A stretch of DNA of 16,090 bases from an uncultured Veillonella sp. (GTDB lineage Bacteria > Bacillota > Negativicutes > Veillonellales > Veillonellaceae). The DNA lies in the NCBI RefSeq assembly GCF_915069625.1, contig NZ_CAJZFD010000028.1, positions 1 through 16,090 on the forward strand. The letters run 5' to 3'. Positions 6,327-12,565 of this stretch are shown here, in pieces. Under the pieces are notes generated by a model, which was not told the DNA's origin, searched no databases, and worked only from the letters and a program-made list of their open reading frames with translations. Numbering within the stretch: position 1 is the first letter of the stretch; each line of letters begins with the position of its first letter. Position numbers and translations under genes: made by a program.

Positions 6327-7679
6327 ATGAGTAACGAATTAAAACCACTACATTTTGATGCGGATTATACAATGGAGGAAGCGCTCGCTGAGGCGAAACG
6401 TTGTTTAAATTGTCCAAAACCATTGTGCCGTATGGGTTGCCCTATTGAAAACGAAATTCCTCGTTTCATCCAAGCTATCGCGAACGGTAACTTCGGCTTA
6501 GCCAACGATATCTTGGCAGAACGTACAAACTTGCCATCCATCTGTGGCCGCGTATGTCCGCGCGAAAACCAATGCGAAGGTAACTGTATCATGAACAAGG
6601 CGAAAAAACCGCCTATTAACATCGGTAAATTGGAACGCTTTGCTGCAGATTTTGAAAGCATCAATGAACTTCGCAAACCTAAGAAAATTAAACAAGATCT
6701 TGGTAAGGTTGCCGTTGTAGGTTCTGGCCCTGCGGGCTTGTCTGTAGCTGGCGATATCGCTAAGCTTGGTTATGATGTAACTGTATTTGAAGGTCAATCT
6801 GAACCAGGTGGCGTACTTTTATTTGGTATTCCTGAATTCCGTTTGTCTAAATCCGTTGTACGTCGTGAAATCGCACGTCTTGAAGGTTTAGGCGTTAAAT
6901 TCGTATGTAACACATTTATCGGTCAAGATAAAACATTGGACGAACTCTTCGCTGAAGGTTTTGACTCCATCTTTATCGGTACTGGTACACATATTCCTCA
7001 AGAAGTACGCATGGAAAACGATGAAGTGCATGGCGTATTCCAAGCTATGTACTTATTGACTAATGTACAGCTTGTAGAAAATGGCGAGCTTGATGAAGCT
7101 CAAATTCCTGTTAAAAAAGGGGACCGCGTAATTATCATTGGTGGTGGTAACGTAGCGATGGATGCGGCTCGTACATGCGTACGCTTAGGTTGTGAATCTG
7201 TTACTGTAGCATACCGTCGTAGCCAAGAACAAATGCCAGCATTGTTGTCTGAATACGAAGAAGCTCGTGCTGAAGGCGTTCAATTCCAATGGTTCGCTTC
7301 TCCAGTAGGCGTAGAAGGTAAAGACAAGGTAGAAGGCTTCAAATATGAAGTGATGGCTCTTAACGAAGATGGCGCAGGCATCCACGGTACTGGTAAGTTC
7401 CAAGTTATGCCTGTAGATAAAATCATCATCGCTGCTGGTCATAAACCAAATGCTCGTCTTATCGGCGAAGGTAATAACCTAAAAGTAGACGAAAAAGGCT
7501 ACATCATTACATCTGAAGATCCATATGGCATGACTAACCGTGATGGCGTGTTCGCTGGCGGTGACGTTGTACATAAACCGGCTACTGTAGTATTGGCGAT
7601 GCGCGAAGCTAAAAAAGCTGTGGATGGCATGGTTAAATACATGGAAATCAAAAAAGCTCAAGAAAGTGCTAACCAATAA
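6327..7679 (+). CDS. gltA: NADPH-dependent glutamate synthase-type oxidoreductase (GltA/GltD family)
   Basis: This 450-residue cytosolic flavoprotein has the layout of GOGAT small subunits and of the single-chain GltA of archaea and clostridia. Eight N-terminal cysteines (26, 29, 34, 38 and 73, 77, 83, 87) form the two [4Fe-4S] sites. VAVVGSGPAGLSVAGDIA (128-145) binds FAD and VIIIGGGNVAMDAART (268-283) binds NADPH. IIIAAGHKPNA and GVFAGGDVVHKPATVVLAM form the C-terminal FAD contact. These proteins pass electrons from NADPH to a partner. No large subunit (gltB-like) gene is adjacent, so it may act as the homotetrameric type, as an NfnB-like half with a partner elsewhere, or as a general electron donor. 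TTAGGAGG (6311-6318) precedes the ATG. It is a single-gene unit with a long leader. Confidence 0.9.
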   Translation: MSNELKPLHFDADYTMEEALAEAKRCLNCPKPLCRMGCPIENEIPRFIQAIANGNFGLANDILAERTNLPSICGRVCPRENQCEGNCIMNKAKKPPINIGKLERFAADFESINELRKPKKIKQDLGKVAVVGSGPAGLSVAGDIAKLGYDVTVFEGQSEPGGVLLFGIPEFRLSKSVVRREIARLEGLGVKFVCNTFIGQDKTLDELFAEGFDSIFIGTGTHIPQEVRMENDEVHGVFQAMYLLTNVQLVENGELDEAQIPVKKGDRVIIIGGGNVAMDAARTCVRLGCESVTVAYRRSQEQMPALLSEYEEARAEGVQFQWFASPVGVEGKDKVEGFKYEVMALNEDGAGIHGTGKFQVMPVDKIIIAAGHKPNARLIGEGNNLKVDEKGYIITSEDPYGMTNRDGVFAGGDVVHKPATVVLAMREAKKAVDGMVKYMEIKKAQESANQ

Positions 7680-7882
7680 TCCTATAGCGGATAATGATAT
7701 AAGCTAGTAACATTACTATTCAAGTGTATTCATAATGAATGGATAATGTATAGAAACTATACAAATCTAGATATTATCTATGCTGATTGGTGTAATATAG
7801 TACATGTTTAGTACTAATTATCTCTATATATACAAAAATTACACGAATTGTTGAAAACATACAGAACATAATATGTATAGAA
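7680..7882 (+). other. AT-rich 3' region of gltA with short palindromes, no gene seen
   Basis: About 200 bases separate the gltA stop from the next terminator. The stretch is strongly AT-rich and has no supportable reading frame. Two perfect short palindromes are visible: TAGTAA-CA-TTACTA (7705-7718) and GTATAG-AAA-CTATAC (7748-7762). It may be a long 3' untranslated region or hold a small RNA, but I see no convincing promoter. Confidence 0.35.
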
Positions 7883-7931
7883 AAAAGCCTTACTAGAACT
7901 AATTGATACATTAGTTTTTAGTAAGGCTTTT
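7883..7931. terminator. Long bidirectional terminator between gltA and the XRE gene
   Basis: AAAAGCCTTACTA (7883-7895) pairs with TAGTAAGGCTTTT (7919-7931), and AACTAAT (7897-7903) with ATTAGTT (7910-7916), making a stem of about 20 bp with a small internal bulge and a six-base loop. Both arms are flanked by A/T runs, so it can stop transcription from either direction, including reads coming from the LUD gene. Confidence 0.82.
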
Positions 7932-8030
7932 GTGTTATTACTTTTCAACTGCTACTAGTCAGTCAACCTACGATATGGGTATAGTAAAGGCATAACCATG
8001 TGTTGAGTGTGAAAGTAGATAGAGGTTGCT

Positions 8031-8306
8031 ATGAATCCTATTCTATGTTGTCGTGATATACAGGTTCGACAAGAGGTTCACAAACTAGGCGTATTAATTT
8101 TACTATGGTGTAGACAATTGGGCATGACGCAGTATCAGTTGGCTGATAAGTCTGGTTTAGCCCAATCTTATATTAGTGATCTTGAAAGTGGTGCTATCGA
8201 TCCGCGATGGTCCACTATTTATAGAGTTGTATCTGGATTAGGGCAGATGAGCGTACAAGATTTTCTAAATGGGCCACAAACCATTAGAACCCTAAGGATT
8301 CATTGA
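8031..8306 (+). CDS. XRE-family helix-turn-helix regulator
   Basis: This 91-residue protein is essentially one Cro/C1-type HTH domain. The helix-turn-helix runs about residues 32-56: MTQYQLADKSGLAQSYISDL, then ESG and a P-x-x-x-T pattern (ESGAIDPRWSTIYRV). The N-terminal 20 residues contain three cysteines in total with the domain start (6, 7 and 27), which might sense redox state or metal. There is no ligand domain. GAGG sits five bases before the ATG. Its last 23 bases overlap the 3' end of the convergent LUD gene, and no terminator separates them. Target genes are unknown; the LUD gene and its own promoter are candidates by position only. Confidence 0.85.
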   Translation: MNPILCCRDIQVRQEVHKLGVLILLWCRQLGMTQYQLADKSGLAQSYISDLESGAIDPRWSTIYRVVSGLGQMSVQDFLNGPQTIRTLRIH

Positions 8307-8961
8307 TGATAATGATCTCCATAGTTTGCATGTTGCGCATCTTTTTGTAGTAAATTGTTAAAGCATTACAAATACGATCCGGAGAACCACAGTCATAACA
8401 TTTTTCTTCTAATTTGGCACAAGGATTGAGGGAGCTTTTCTTATTCTTCTTGCTGTTTAGCGGTGCTGCTACATTTCGTGCTCGATAAATAGCAGATGCT
8501 AAGTCAGGGGTAATCTTGTTAGTGCCAAGCACAAAGAACACCTCTTGGGAACCAAATAGAGACGCTGCCACACGATTGCCTGTGCCGTCGATATTGACCA
8601 TCTCCCCTGTTTGGGATAATGCATTTACAGAGGTGAGAAATACATCGCGGCCCATGGTGCGTAATGCAGTGTCCCGGAAGCTTTCACCAGGGAGAGGACG
8701 TTGAATATCTGTTATGTCGTCGTTGACCTTGGATAAAGCATCATGAACCTTGAGCTCTAATAAGGTGCGGGAATCGCCGATAGCCACTCGTTTATTTTGA
8801 ATGCGAGATTGTAAATAATTAACAGCCTCAGTGCCTGTTTCAAAATAATGAACTACGAAATTATTGTGCTCTAAAGCTTTAATCGTTTTCTCTATATCTA
8901 TGGGAGCATCATTGATTTGGGGATTGATAACTGCGTTGATTGTCGTTTCTGTATTGGCCAT
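8284..8961 (-). CDS. LUD-domain (DUF162) protein, lactate utilisation family
   Basis: This 225-residue protein matches the LUD family, which includes LutC/YkgG of the lactate oxidation complex and stand-alone relatives of unknown role. Motifs are AIGDSRTLLEL (60-70), FRDTALRTMGRDVFLTSVNA (95-114), TGEMVNIDGTGNRVA (118-132), NKITPDLASAIYRARNVAAP (148-167) and SPDRICNALT. Four C-terminal cysteines (181, 188, 191, 198) in a C-x6-C-x2-C-x6-C pattern could bind a metal or cluster. I chose the ATG at 8961 because GGAGGA precedes it; the reading frame is open to 9069 but has no site there. No lutA or lutB homologue is adjacent. The gene is divergent from pta, and its 3' end overlaps the XRE gene. 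Confidence 0.88.
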   Translation of the reverse strand: MANTETTINAVINPQINDAPIDIEKTIKALEHNNFVVHYFETGTEAVNYLQSRIQNKRVAIGDSRTLLELKVHDALSKVNDDITDIQRPLPGESFRDTALRTMGRDVFLTSVNALSQTGEMVNIDGTGNRVAASLFGSQEVFFVLGTNKITPDLASAIYRARNVAAPLNSKKNKKSSLNPCAKLEEKCYDCGSPDRICNALTIYYKKMRNMQTMEIIIINESLGF

Positions 8962-8985
8962 GAGTCCTCCAAAAGTAGTTGTCTT

Positions 8986-9090
8986 AATTAGAACGTTAAA
9001 ATTTGTGTCCTTACTGTTATTAAGCGGTTCATTACTATAATTGTAACGTTTTACATGGGGAGTATTCAACTCGCTGTTAATTGTAACGTT
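8986..9090. repeat. Three operator-like copies of AATTNNAACGTT
   Basis: AATTGTAACGTT occurs at 9039-9050 and 9079-9090, start-to-start spacing 40 bases (close to four helical turns). A third, AATTAGAACGTT (8986-8997), matches ten of twelve. All share the palindromic AACGTT core. The middle copy extends to TGTAA-CGTT-TTACA and overlaps the -10 of the LUD promoter. The arrangement looks like a multi-site operator in the LUD-pta divergent region. Confidence 0.5.
9040..9069 (-). promoter_or_regulatory. Promoter of the LUD gene
   Basis: On the minus strand, TTGAAT (9069-9064) and TACAAT (9045-9040) are 18 bases apart. The -10 lies inside the middle AATTGTAACGTT repeat, so a protein bound there would compete with RNA polymerase. 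The leader would be about 70 nt. Confidence 0.5.
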
Positions 9091-9165
9091 ATGAGATTAA
9101 CTTTTACCATTATCAAAATGATAGTATAAAAATTAGAATAATAGGCTTAGAAAATAAATTTTACT

Positions 9166-9193
9166 TTTACCTATAGGTTGAATTTGCTATAAT
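9166..9193 (+). promoter_or_regulatory. Extended -10 promoter of pta
   Basis: TGCTATAAT (9185-9193) gives a perfect -10 with the TGN extension. A modest -35, TTTACC (9166-9171), lies 16 bases upstream. The leader of about 40 nt contains a small TGGC-ATAA-GCCA hairpin (9207-9218) just before the ribosome binding site. Confidence 0.68.
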
Positions 9194-9238
9194 AATAGTA
9201 TTGATATGGCATAAGCCAATGTTAAGGAGGCAAAAATC

Positions 9239-10237
9239 GTGGATTTAATTCAAAAATTAAAAGACCAAGTAAAACCATTAGGTAAAAAAATTGTGTTGCC
9301 AGAATACAAAGATGAACGCGTATTGAAAGCAACTGAAATCATTTTGAAAGAAGGTTTCGTAACACCTGTACTTGTTGGTAACCCTGCAGAAATCGCTGAA
9401 GCTGCTAAAGCTGTTGGCGTATCCATCGAAGGTGCTGAAATTATCGATTCAGCTAACTATGATCGTTACCAAGAAATGGTTGATACATTCGTAGAATTGC
9501 GCGCTAAAAAAGGCATGACTCCTGAAAAAGCTGACGCAACTATGAAAGGTGACTGCTTATTCTTCGGCGCTATGCTCGTTCGTCTTGGCGCAGTAGATGG
9601 CATGGTTGCTGGTTCCGGTTGCCCAACTGCAAACGTATTGCGCGCTGCACTACAAGTTGTAGGTACTAAACCAGGTCTTAAAACTGTATCTTCTTCCATG
9701 TTCATGTTCACAAGCAAAAAAGAATATGGTGACGACGGTATGCTCGTATTCTCCGACTGCGGCGTATTGCCTAACCCAACTAGCGAACAATTGGCTGATA
9801 TCGCAGAATCCACTGTAGAAAAAGCTCGCAAAGTTGTTGGCATGGCTGACCCTCGCGTATCCATGTTGTCCTTCTCCACAAAAGGTTCTGCTTCCACTCC
9901 AGAAGTAGACAAAGTGGTTGAAGCTGTTAACATCTTGAAAGAACGCAACGTTGACTTCAAATTCGACGGCGAATTGCAATTGGACGCTTCCATCGTTCCT
10001 TCCGTAGCAGAAAAGAAAGCTCCTGGCTCCAACGTAGCTGGTAAAGCTAATATCTTGATCTTCCCTGATCTTCAAGCTGCTAACATTGGTTACAAATTGG
10101 TACAACGCTTCTCCGGCGCTGATGCTCTTGGCCCATTGATTCAAGGCTTGGCTAAACCAGTTCATGACCTTTCTCGTGGTTGCTCTGCTCAAGACGTTGT
10201 AGACGTTGCAGCTATCGCTGCTGTTGAAAGCATCTAA
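9239..10237 (+). CDS. pta: Phosphate acetyltransferase
   Basis: This 332-residue enzyme interconverts acetyl-CoA plus phosphate and acetyl phosphate plus CoA, the step before acetate kinase makes ATP. The length is that of the short, single-domain Pta of Firmicutes and Methanosarcina. KIVLPEYKDERVLKATEII opens the fold. VFSDCGVLPNPTSEQLADIA (170-189) and LSFSTKGSASTPEVDKV (210-226) are family motifs. DLSRGCSAQD has S312, R313 and D319, matching the CoA-site Ser-Arg-Asp of Methanosarcina Pta. Residues 124-136 read AGSGCPTANVLRA, where many Ptas have a HST-type stretch. The start is GTG, with AAGGAGG (9224-9230) eight bases upstream and no nearby ATG. No ackA is in the window. It is a single-gene unit with a strong terminator. 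Confidence 0.95.
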   Translation: MDLIQKLKDQVKPLGKKIVLPEYKDERVLKATEIILKEGFVTPVLVGNPAEIAEAAKAVGVSIEGAEIIDSANYDRYQEMVDTFVELRAKKGMTPEKADATMKGDCLFFGAMLVRLGAVDGMVAGSGCPTANVLRAALQVVGTKPGLKTVSSSMFMFTSKKEYGDDGMLVFSDCGVLPNPTSEQLADIAESTVEKARKVVGMADPRVSMLSFSTKGSASTPEVDKVVEAVNILKERNVDFKFDGELQLDASIVPSVAEKKAPGSNVAGKANILIFPDLQAANIGYKLVQRFSGADALGPLIQGLAKPVHDLSRGCSAQDVVDVAAIAAVESI

Positions 10238-10277
10238 TTTTAACTACAACTTCATTTGAAACATTTCAATGAAATAG

Positions 10278-10308
10278 AAAAAGCTGATTCTTCGGAATCA
10301 GCTTTTTT
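10278..10308 (+). terminator. Intrinsic terminator of pta with a TTCG tetraloop
   Basis: AAAAAGCTGATTC (10278-10290), loop TTCG, then GAATCAGC and six Ts (10295-10308). The C(UUCG)G loop is one of the most stable known, and the flanking A/T runs extend the stem. Confidence 0.93.
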
Positions 10309-10354
10309 GTTTGTATAAATCTATATAGAAGGTGTATGATTAGGTTAAATAAAG

Positions 10355-10412
10355 TTGATTAATGTACTTAATCAATGTATTACGTAAATGCACTTGATAC
10401 ATACAAGTATCA
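10355..10412 (+). promoter_or_regulatory. Two inverted repeats and possible promoter before the 264-aa gene
   Basis: TTGATTAA-TGTAC-TTAATCAA (10355-10375) is a perfect 8-bp inverted repeat, and TGATAC-ATACAA-GTATCA (10395-10412) a 6-bp one, centred about 39 bases apart. TTGATT (10355) with TATTAC (10378) at 17-base spacing could be a promoter with its -35 inside the first repeat. This is tentative. Confidence 0.35.
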
Positions 10413-10443
10413 TTGTGTTTGGAGTCGTGAAAAGGAGAGGGCT

Positions 10444-11238
10444 ATGATTTCTGTATTCGACAAAAATCCTGTTGTTTTTGAAAGTAATGATCGTACGTTA
10501 ACAATTAGTTACAATGGTGTACTCTGTAAAGATGCAAATGGTACTGTTACGACTGATATTGATTTTGATGACGTAAATGAGCTATATCTTACAAGATATT
10601 TAAATTCAAATAGTAACTATTCGATTATATTTAGAGACCATAATTGGAAAAACATAGAAGGTCAAGATTTAGACACTGACCGTAAAGGTTCTAATGCTGG
10701 TCATAATATTCGTGAAACAAAAGCAATCATTGCTGCCTTTGCTCGCCATAAATTGACAGCAGACTTCCCTGCAAATTTAGATACCCTTCAATTGCCACTT
10801 GATTACTCCTACATAGGAAAACGAGAAATTACCATTAAAAATGGTGTTATCTCAAATGGTAAGGTAGATATCCCTATTAATGAAATTCGCCGCGTAGTAT
10901 GTGCCTCTAATGGTACGATTAGCAAATTGTTAGTCTATAAGGAAGAAAAACCTAGCTCCTTCTTCAAAAAGATTTTCGACAAATGTGATATGAAAATCAC
11001 GTTGAATGCCATTACCTTGCCATTATTAGAAGCCATCGTAACGCGCAATACAGGTCATGGTATCGATTTCAGTCGTGGTAATGGCTTTGATCAAAAGGAT
11101 TCCAACTATATTATCATTCGTTACCTTGACTCTGGATTCTTCCTAGAAAAAGACGGTACAGCACCTACAGAATGGCAAAAAACTGCGGCTGAGACTACAG
11201 CTAAATTTAATTACGATATAAAAACATTATTAATATAA
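10444..11238 (+). CDS. Unrecognised protein with two possible PH-like halves
   Basis: I do not recognise this 264-residue protein. I chose the ATG at 10444 because AAAGGAGAGG (10431-10440) precedes it; the frame is open from 10375 without a site there. There is no signal peptide or membrane segment, so it is probably cytosolic. Residues about 17-105 and 125-205 look alike: each starts with a strand pair around NG (ISYNGVLCK, IKNGVISNGK), continues with strands (DFDDVNELYL, PINEIRRVV) and ends in a helix (IIAAFARHKL, LLEAIVTRN). That pattern is like bacterial PH-like domains, but it is an inference. It is followed after 32 bases by a glutathione peroxidase gene with no terminator or clear promoter between, so the two are probably co-transcribed. 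Confidence 0.7.
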   Translation: MISVFDKNPVVFESNDRTLTISYNGVLCKDANGTVTTDIDFDDVNELYLTRYLNSNSNYSIIFRDHNWKNIEGQDLDTDRKGSNAGHNIRETKAIIAAFARHKLTADFPANLDTLQLPLDYSYIGKREITIKNGVISNGKVDIPINEIRRVVCASNGTISKLLVYKEEKPSSFFKKIFDKCDMKITLNAITLPLLEAIVTRNTGHGIDFSRGNGFDQKDSNYIIIRYLDSGFFLEKDGTAPTEWQKTAAETTAKFNYDIKTLLI

Positions 11239-11270
11239 TATTAGTTTTATTGTGAAAGTTAGGAGTTACT

Positions 11271-11813
11271 ATGTCTGTATATCAATTTTCTCTGCCTAAT
11301 AAGTCTGGTGAATTGCAATCGCTACAAAATTTTGAAGGCAAAGTTCTTATTGTTGTTAATACGGCAAGTAAGTGTGGATTTACTCACCAATATGAGGGGT
11401 TAGAGGCTCTTTATAAGAAATACAACGAACAAGGTTTAGAAATTATTGCGGTCCCTTCCAACCAGTTTGGCGAGGAAGAGCCTGGTTCTAATACCGAAAT
11501 TCAATCCTTTTGCAAGGTAAATTATGGGGTTACTTTTACTGTGATGGGTAAATCTGATGTGCGTGATGAAAGTGCCTTGGATTTATTCAAATATATGATT
11601 AAAGAGCAACCATTTAAAGGGTTCCCGCCTAGTGATAAGACAGAAATGCTTACAGACTATCTCAATGGCATTGATCCTAACTATCTAAAGGACGATGAGG
11701 TAAAGTGGAACTTTACTAAGTTTGTTATAGATCGTAAAGGTAATGTGGTAGGGCGCTTTGAGCCTGTTGTAAAACCGATGGAAATGGAATCTTTTATTAA
11801 AACATTATTATGA
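11271..11813 (+). CDS. gpx: Glutathione peroxidase family thiol peroxidase
   Basis: This 180-residue thioredoxin-fold enzyme reduces hydroperoxides. The tetrad is visible: C35 in NTASKCGFT, Q65 in PSNQFGEEEPGS, and W146 and N147 in VKWNFTKFVID. C35 is an ordinary TGT cysteine codon, so this is the non-selenium type. C81 in SFCKVNYGVTF is at the usual resolving position of thioredoxin-dependent members, so thioredoxin is a more likely reductant than glutathione. The length is normal for bacteria (about 160-180), with a slight insertion around residues 123-142 (EMLTDYLNGIDPNYL). AGGAG (11261-11265) lies five bases before the ATG. It is the second gene of a unit with the 264-residue protein and ends at a strong terminator. 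Confidence 0.94.
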   Translation: MSVYQFSLPNKSGELQSLQNFEGKVLIVVNTASKCGFTHQYEGLEALYKKYNEQGLEIIAVPSNQFGEEEPGSNTEIQSFCKVNYGVTFTVMGKSDVRDESALDLFKYMIKEQPFKGFPPSDKTEMLTDYLNGIDPNYLKDDEVKWNFTKFVIDRKGNVVGRFEPVVKPMEMESFIKTLL

Positions 11814-11914
11814 TTTTGGCAGACGACTAAATTTTAGGGAATAAGTGACATTGATTTATAATATCTCTTGCTTCTTAAAAGTGTTCGTTTAGTAGCGTAC
11901 TTAGTATGGTAAAG

Positions 11915-11950
11915 AAAAGAACCGCTAGTTTTGTAACTAGCGGTTCTTTT
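11915..11950. terminator. Strong intrinsic terminator after the gpx gene
   Basis: AAAAGAACCGCTAGTT (11915-11930) pairs perfectly over 16 bp with AACTAGCGGTTCTTTT (11935-11950) around a TTGT loop. The A/T flanks allow action on both strands. It lies about 100 bases after the gpx stop. Confidence 0.9.
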
Positions 11951-11982
11951 GTGTATATAGTAATATTAGCGAACATAAATAT

Positions 11983-12011
11983 TTGTACCCTAAAAAAAGA
12001 TACCATAAAAT
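11983..12011 (+). promoter_or_regulatory. Candidate promoter of the HxlR gene
   Basis: TTGTAC (11983-11988) and TAAAAT (12006-12011, five of six) are 17 bases apart. The -35 is weak, as is common for regulated promoters. Confidence 0.45.
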
Positions 12012-12029
12012 GCTTGAAATAGTAAAAAT

Positions 12030-12041
12030 ATGTGATAACAT
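12030..12041 (+). promoter_or_regulatory. Inverted repeat, possible HxlR operator
   Basis: ATGT-GATA-ACAT is a perfect short inverted repeat between the predicted transcript start (about 12018) and the ribosome binding site. HxlR-family regulators often control their own gene through palindromic sites, so this is a candidate autoregulatory site. Confidence 0.35.
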
Positions 12042-12074
12042 TTGAATTATATTAGAGCGAAAAGGAGAATCACC

Positions 12075-12431
12075 ATGGCAGAGCAACTCGTAAATGTTCA
12101 TGATTTAGTGGGCCGCTGTCCCTATGCAACGAGCCAAAAGTTATTAGCCGGCAAATGGTCTTTATTGATCATGCACGAATTATCTGAAGGTCCTGTGCGC
12201 TTCCGTGAGTTAGAGCGCCGCTTATATCCAATTACGCAAGCCACTCTTACGAGAGCTCTGCGACAAATGGAGGATGACGGTTTAGTTCATCGTGAAGTAT
12301 ATGGTACTATTCCACCTAAGGTAGAATATAGCCTTACCGAAGTGGGGGCAGAGTTTAAAGCGGTTCTCGCATCTCTTGAAAAATGGGGGAACCAATATAT
12401 CGACTATATGAAAGCCGCTGGCCGCATTTAA
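12075..12431 (+). CDS. HxlR-family winged-helix regulator
   Basis: This 118-residue protein has the HxlR pattern: CPYATSQKLLAGKWSLLIMH (15-34), the helix-turn-helix RFRELERRLYPITQATLTRA (42-61), and the wing LVHREVYGTIPPKVEYSLTE (70-89). It lacks a ligand domain. C15 is the conserved N-terminal cysteine used by some relatives (HypR, YodB) to sense electrophiles or oxidants; it is the only cysteine in the chain, so any switch would need pairing between subunits or modification. I chose the ATG at 12075 because AAAGGAGA (12061-12068) precedes it. The next gene, a metallo-beta-lactamase-fold hydrolase, is on the same strand 134 bases on with its own promoter and is the nearest likely target. Confidence 0.9.
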   Translation: MAEQLVNVHDLVGRCPYATSQKLLAGKWSLLIMHELSEGPVRFRELERRLYPITQATLTRALRQMEDDGLVHREVYGTIPPKVEYSLTEVGAEFKAVLASLEKWGNQYIDYMKAAGRI

Positions 12432-12445
12432 GAAGCGACAGCGGC
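12414..12445 (+). terminator. Weak candidate terminator at the end of the HxlR gene
   Basis: GCCGCTG (12414-12420, inside the coding end) pairs with CAGCGGC (12439-12445), followed by ATTTCTG and not a clear T-run. The stop codon lies in the loop. Termination here may be partial. Confidence 0.3.
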
Positions 12446-12507
12446 ATTTCTGCCCTTATATATGATATAAATAGCCATTTGTTTGTGCCATGTATTAAGA
12501 AAAATAT

Positions 12508-12515
12508 GGTATAAT
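12508..12515 (+). promoter_or_regulatory. Extended -10 promoter of the hydrolase gene
   Basis: A perfect TATAAT (12510-12515) is preceded by the TGG extension (12507-12509). No good -35 lies at the right distance. Transcript start would be near 12522, about 44 bases before the start codon. Confidence 0.5.
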
Positions 12516-12537
12516 AAACAATACGAATGATATAAAT

Positions 12538-12552
12538 TCTCAATAAATGAGA
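12538..12552 (+). promoter_or_regulatory. Hairpin overlapping the ribosome binding site of the hydrolase gene
   Basis: TCTCA-ATAAA-TGAGA is a perfect 5-bp hairpin whose right arm is part of the GAGAGG ribosome binding site (12549-12554). Pairing would hide the site, so translation might respond to temperature or a binding factor. The stem is short, so this is a suggestion. Confidence 0.35.
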
Positions 12553-12565
12553 GGTATTGATAATA

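Noticed and set aside
9041..9054. The TGTAA-CGTT-TTACA element as a CcpA cre site.
   Set aside because: The central CG is shifted by one base compared with the cre consensus (TGWNANCGNTNNCA), so I kept it as an unassigned operator.
9466..10032. A 188-codon open frame on the minus strand inside pta, and a second one at 9650-10192.
   Set aside because: Both lie wholly within a clear pta gene, have no ribosome binding site or family likeness, and come from its strongly biased codon use.
10355..10375. TTGATTAA...TTAATCAA as an FNR site.
   Set aside because: FNR boxes have TTGAT and ATCAA separated by four bases; here they are eleven apart.
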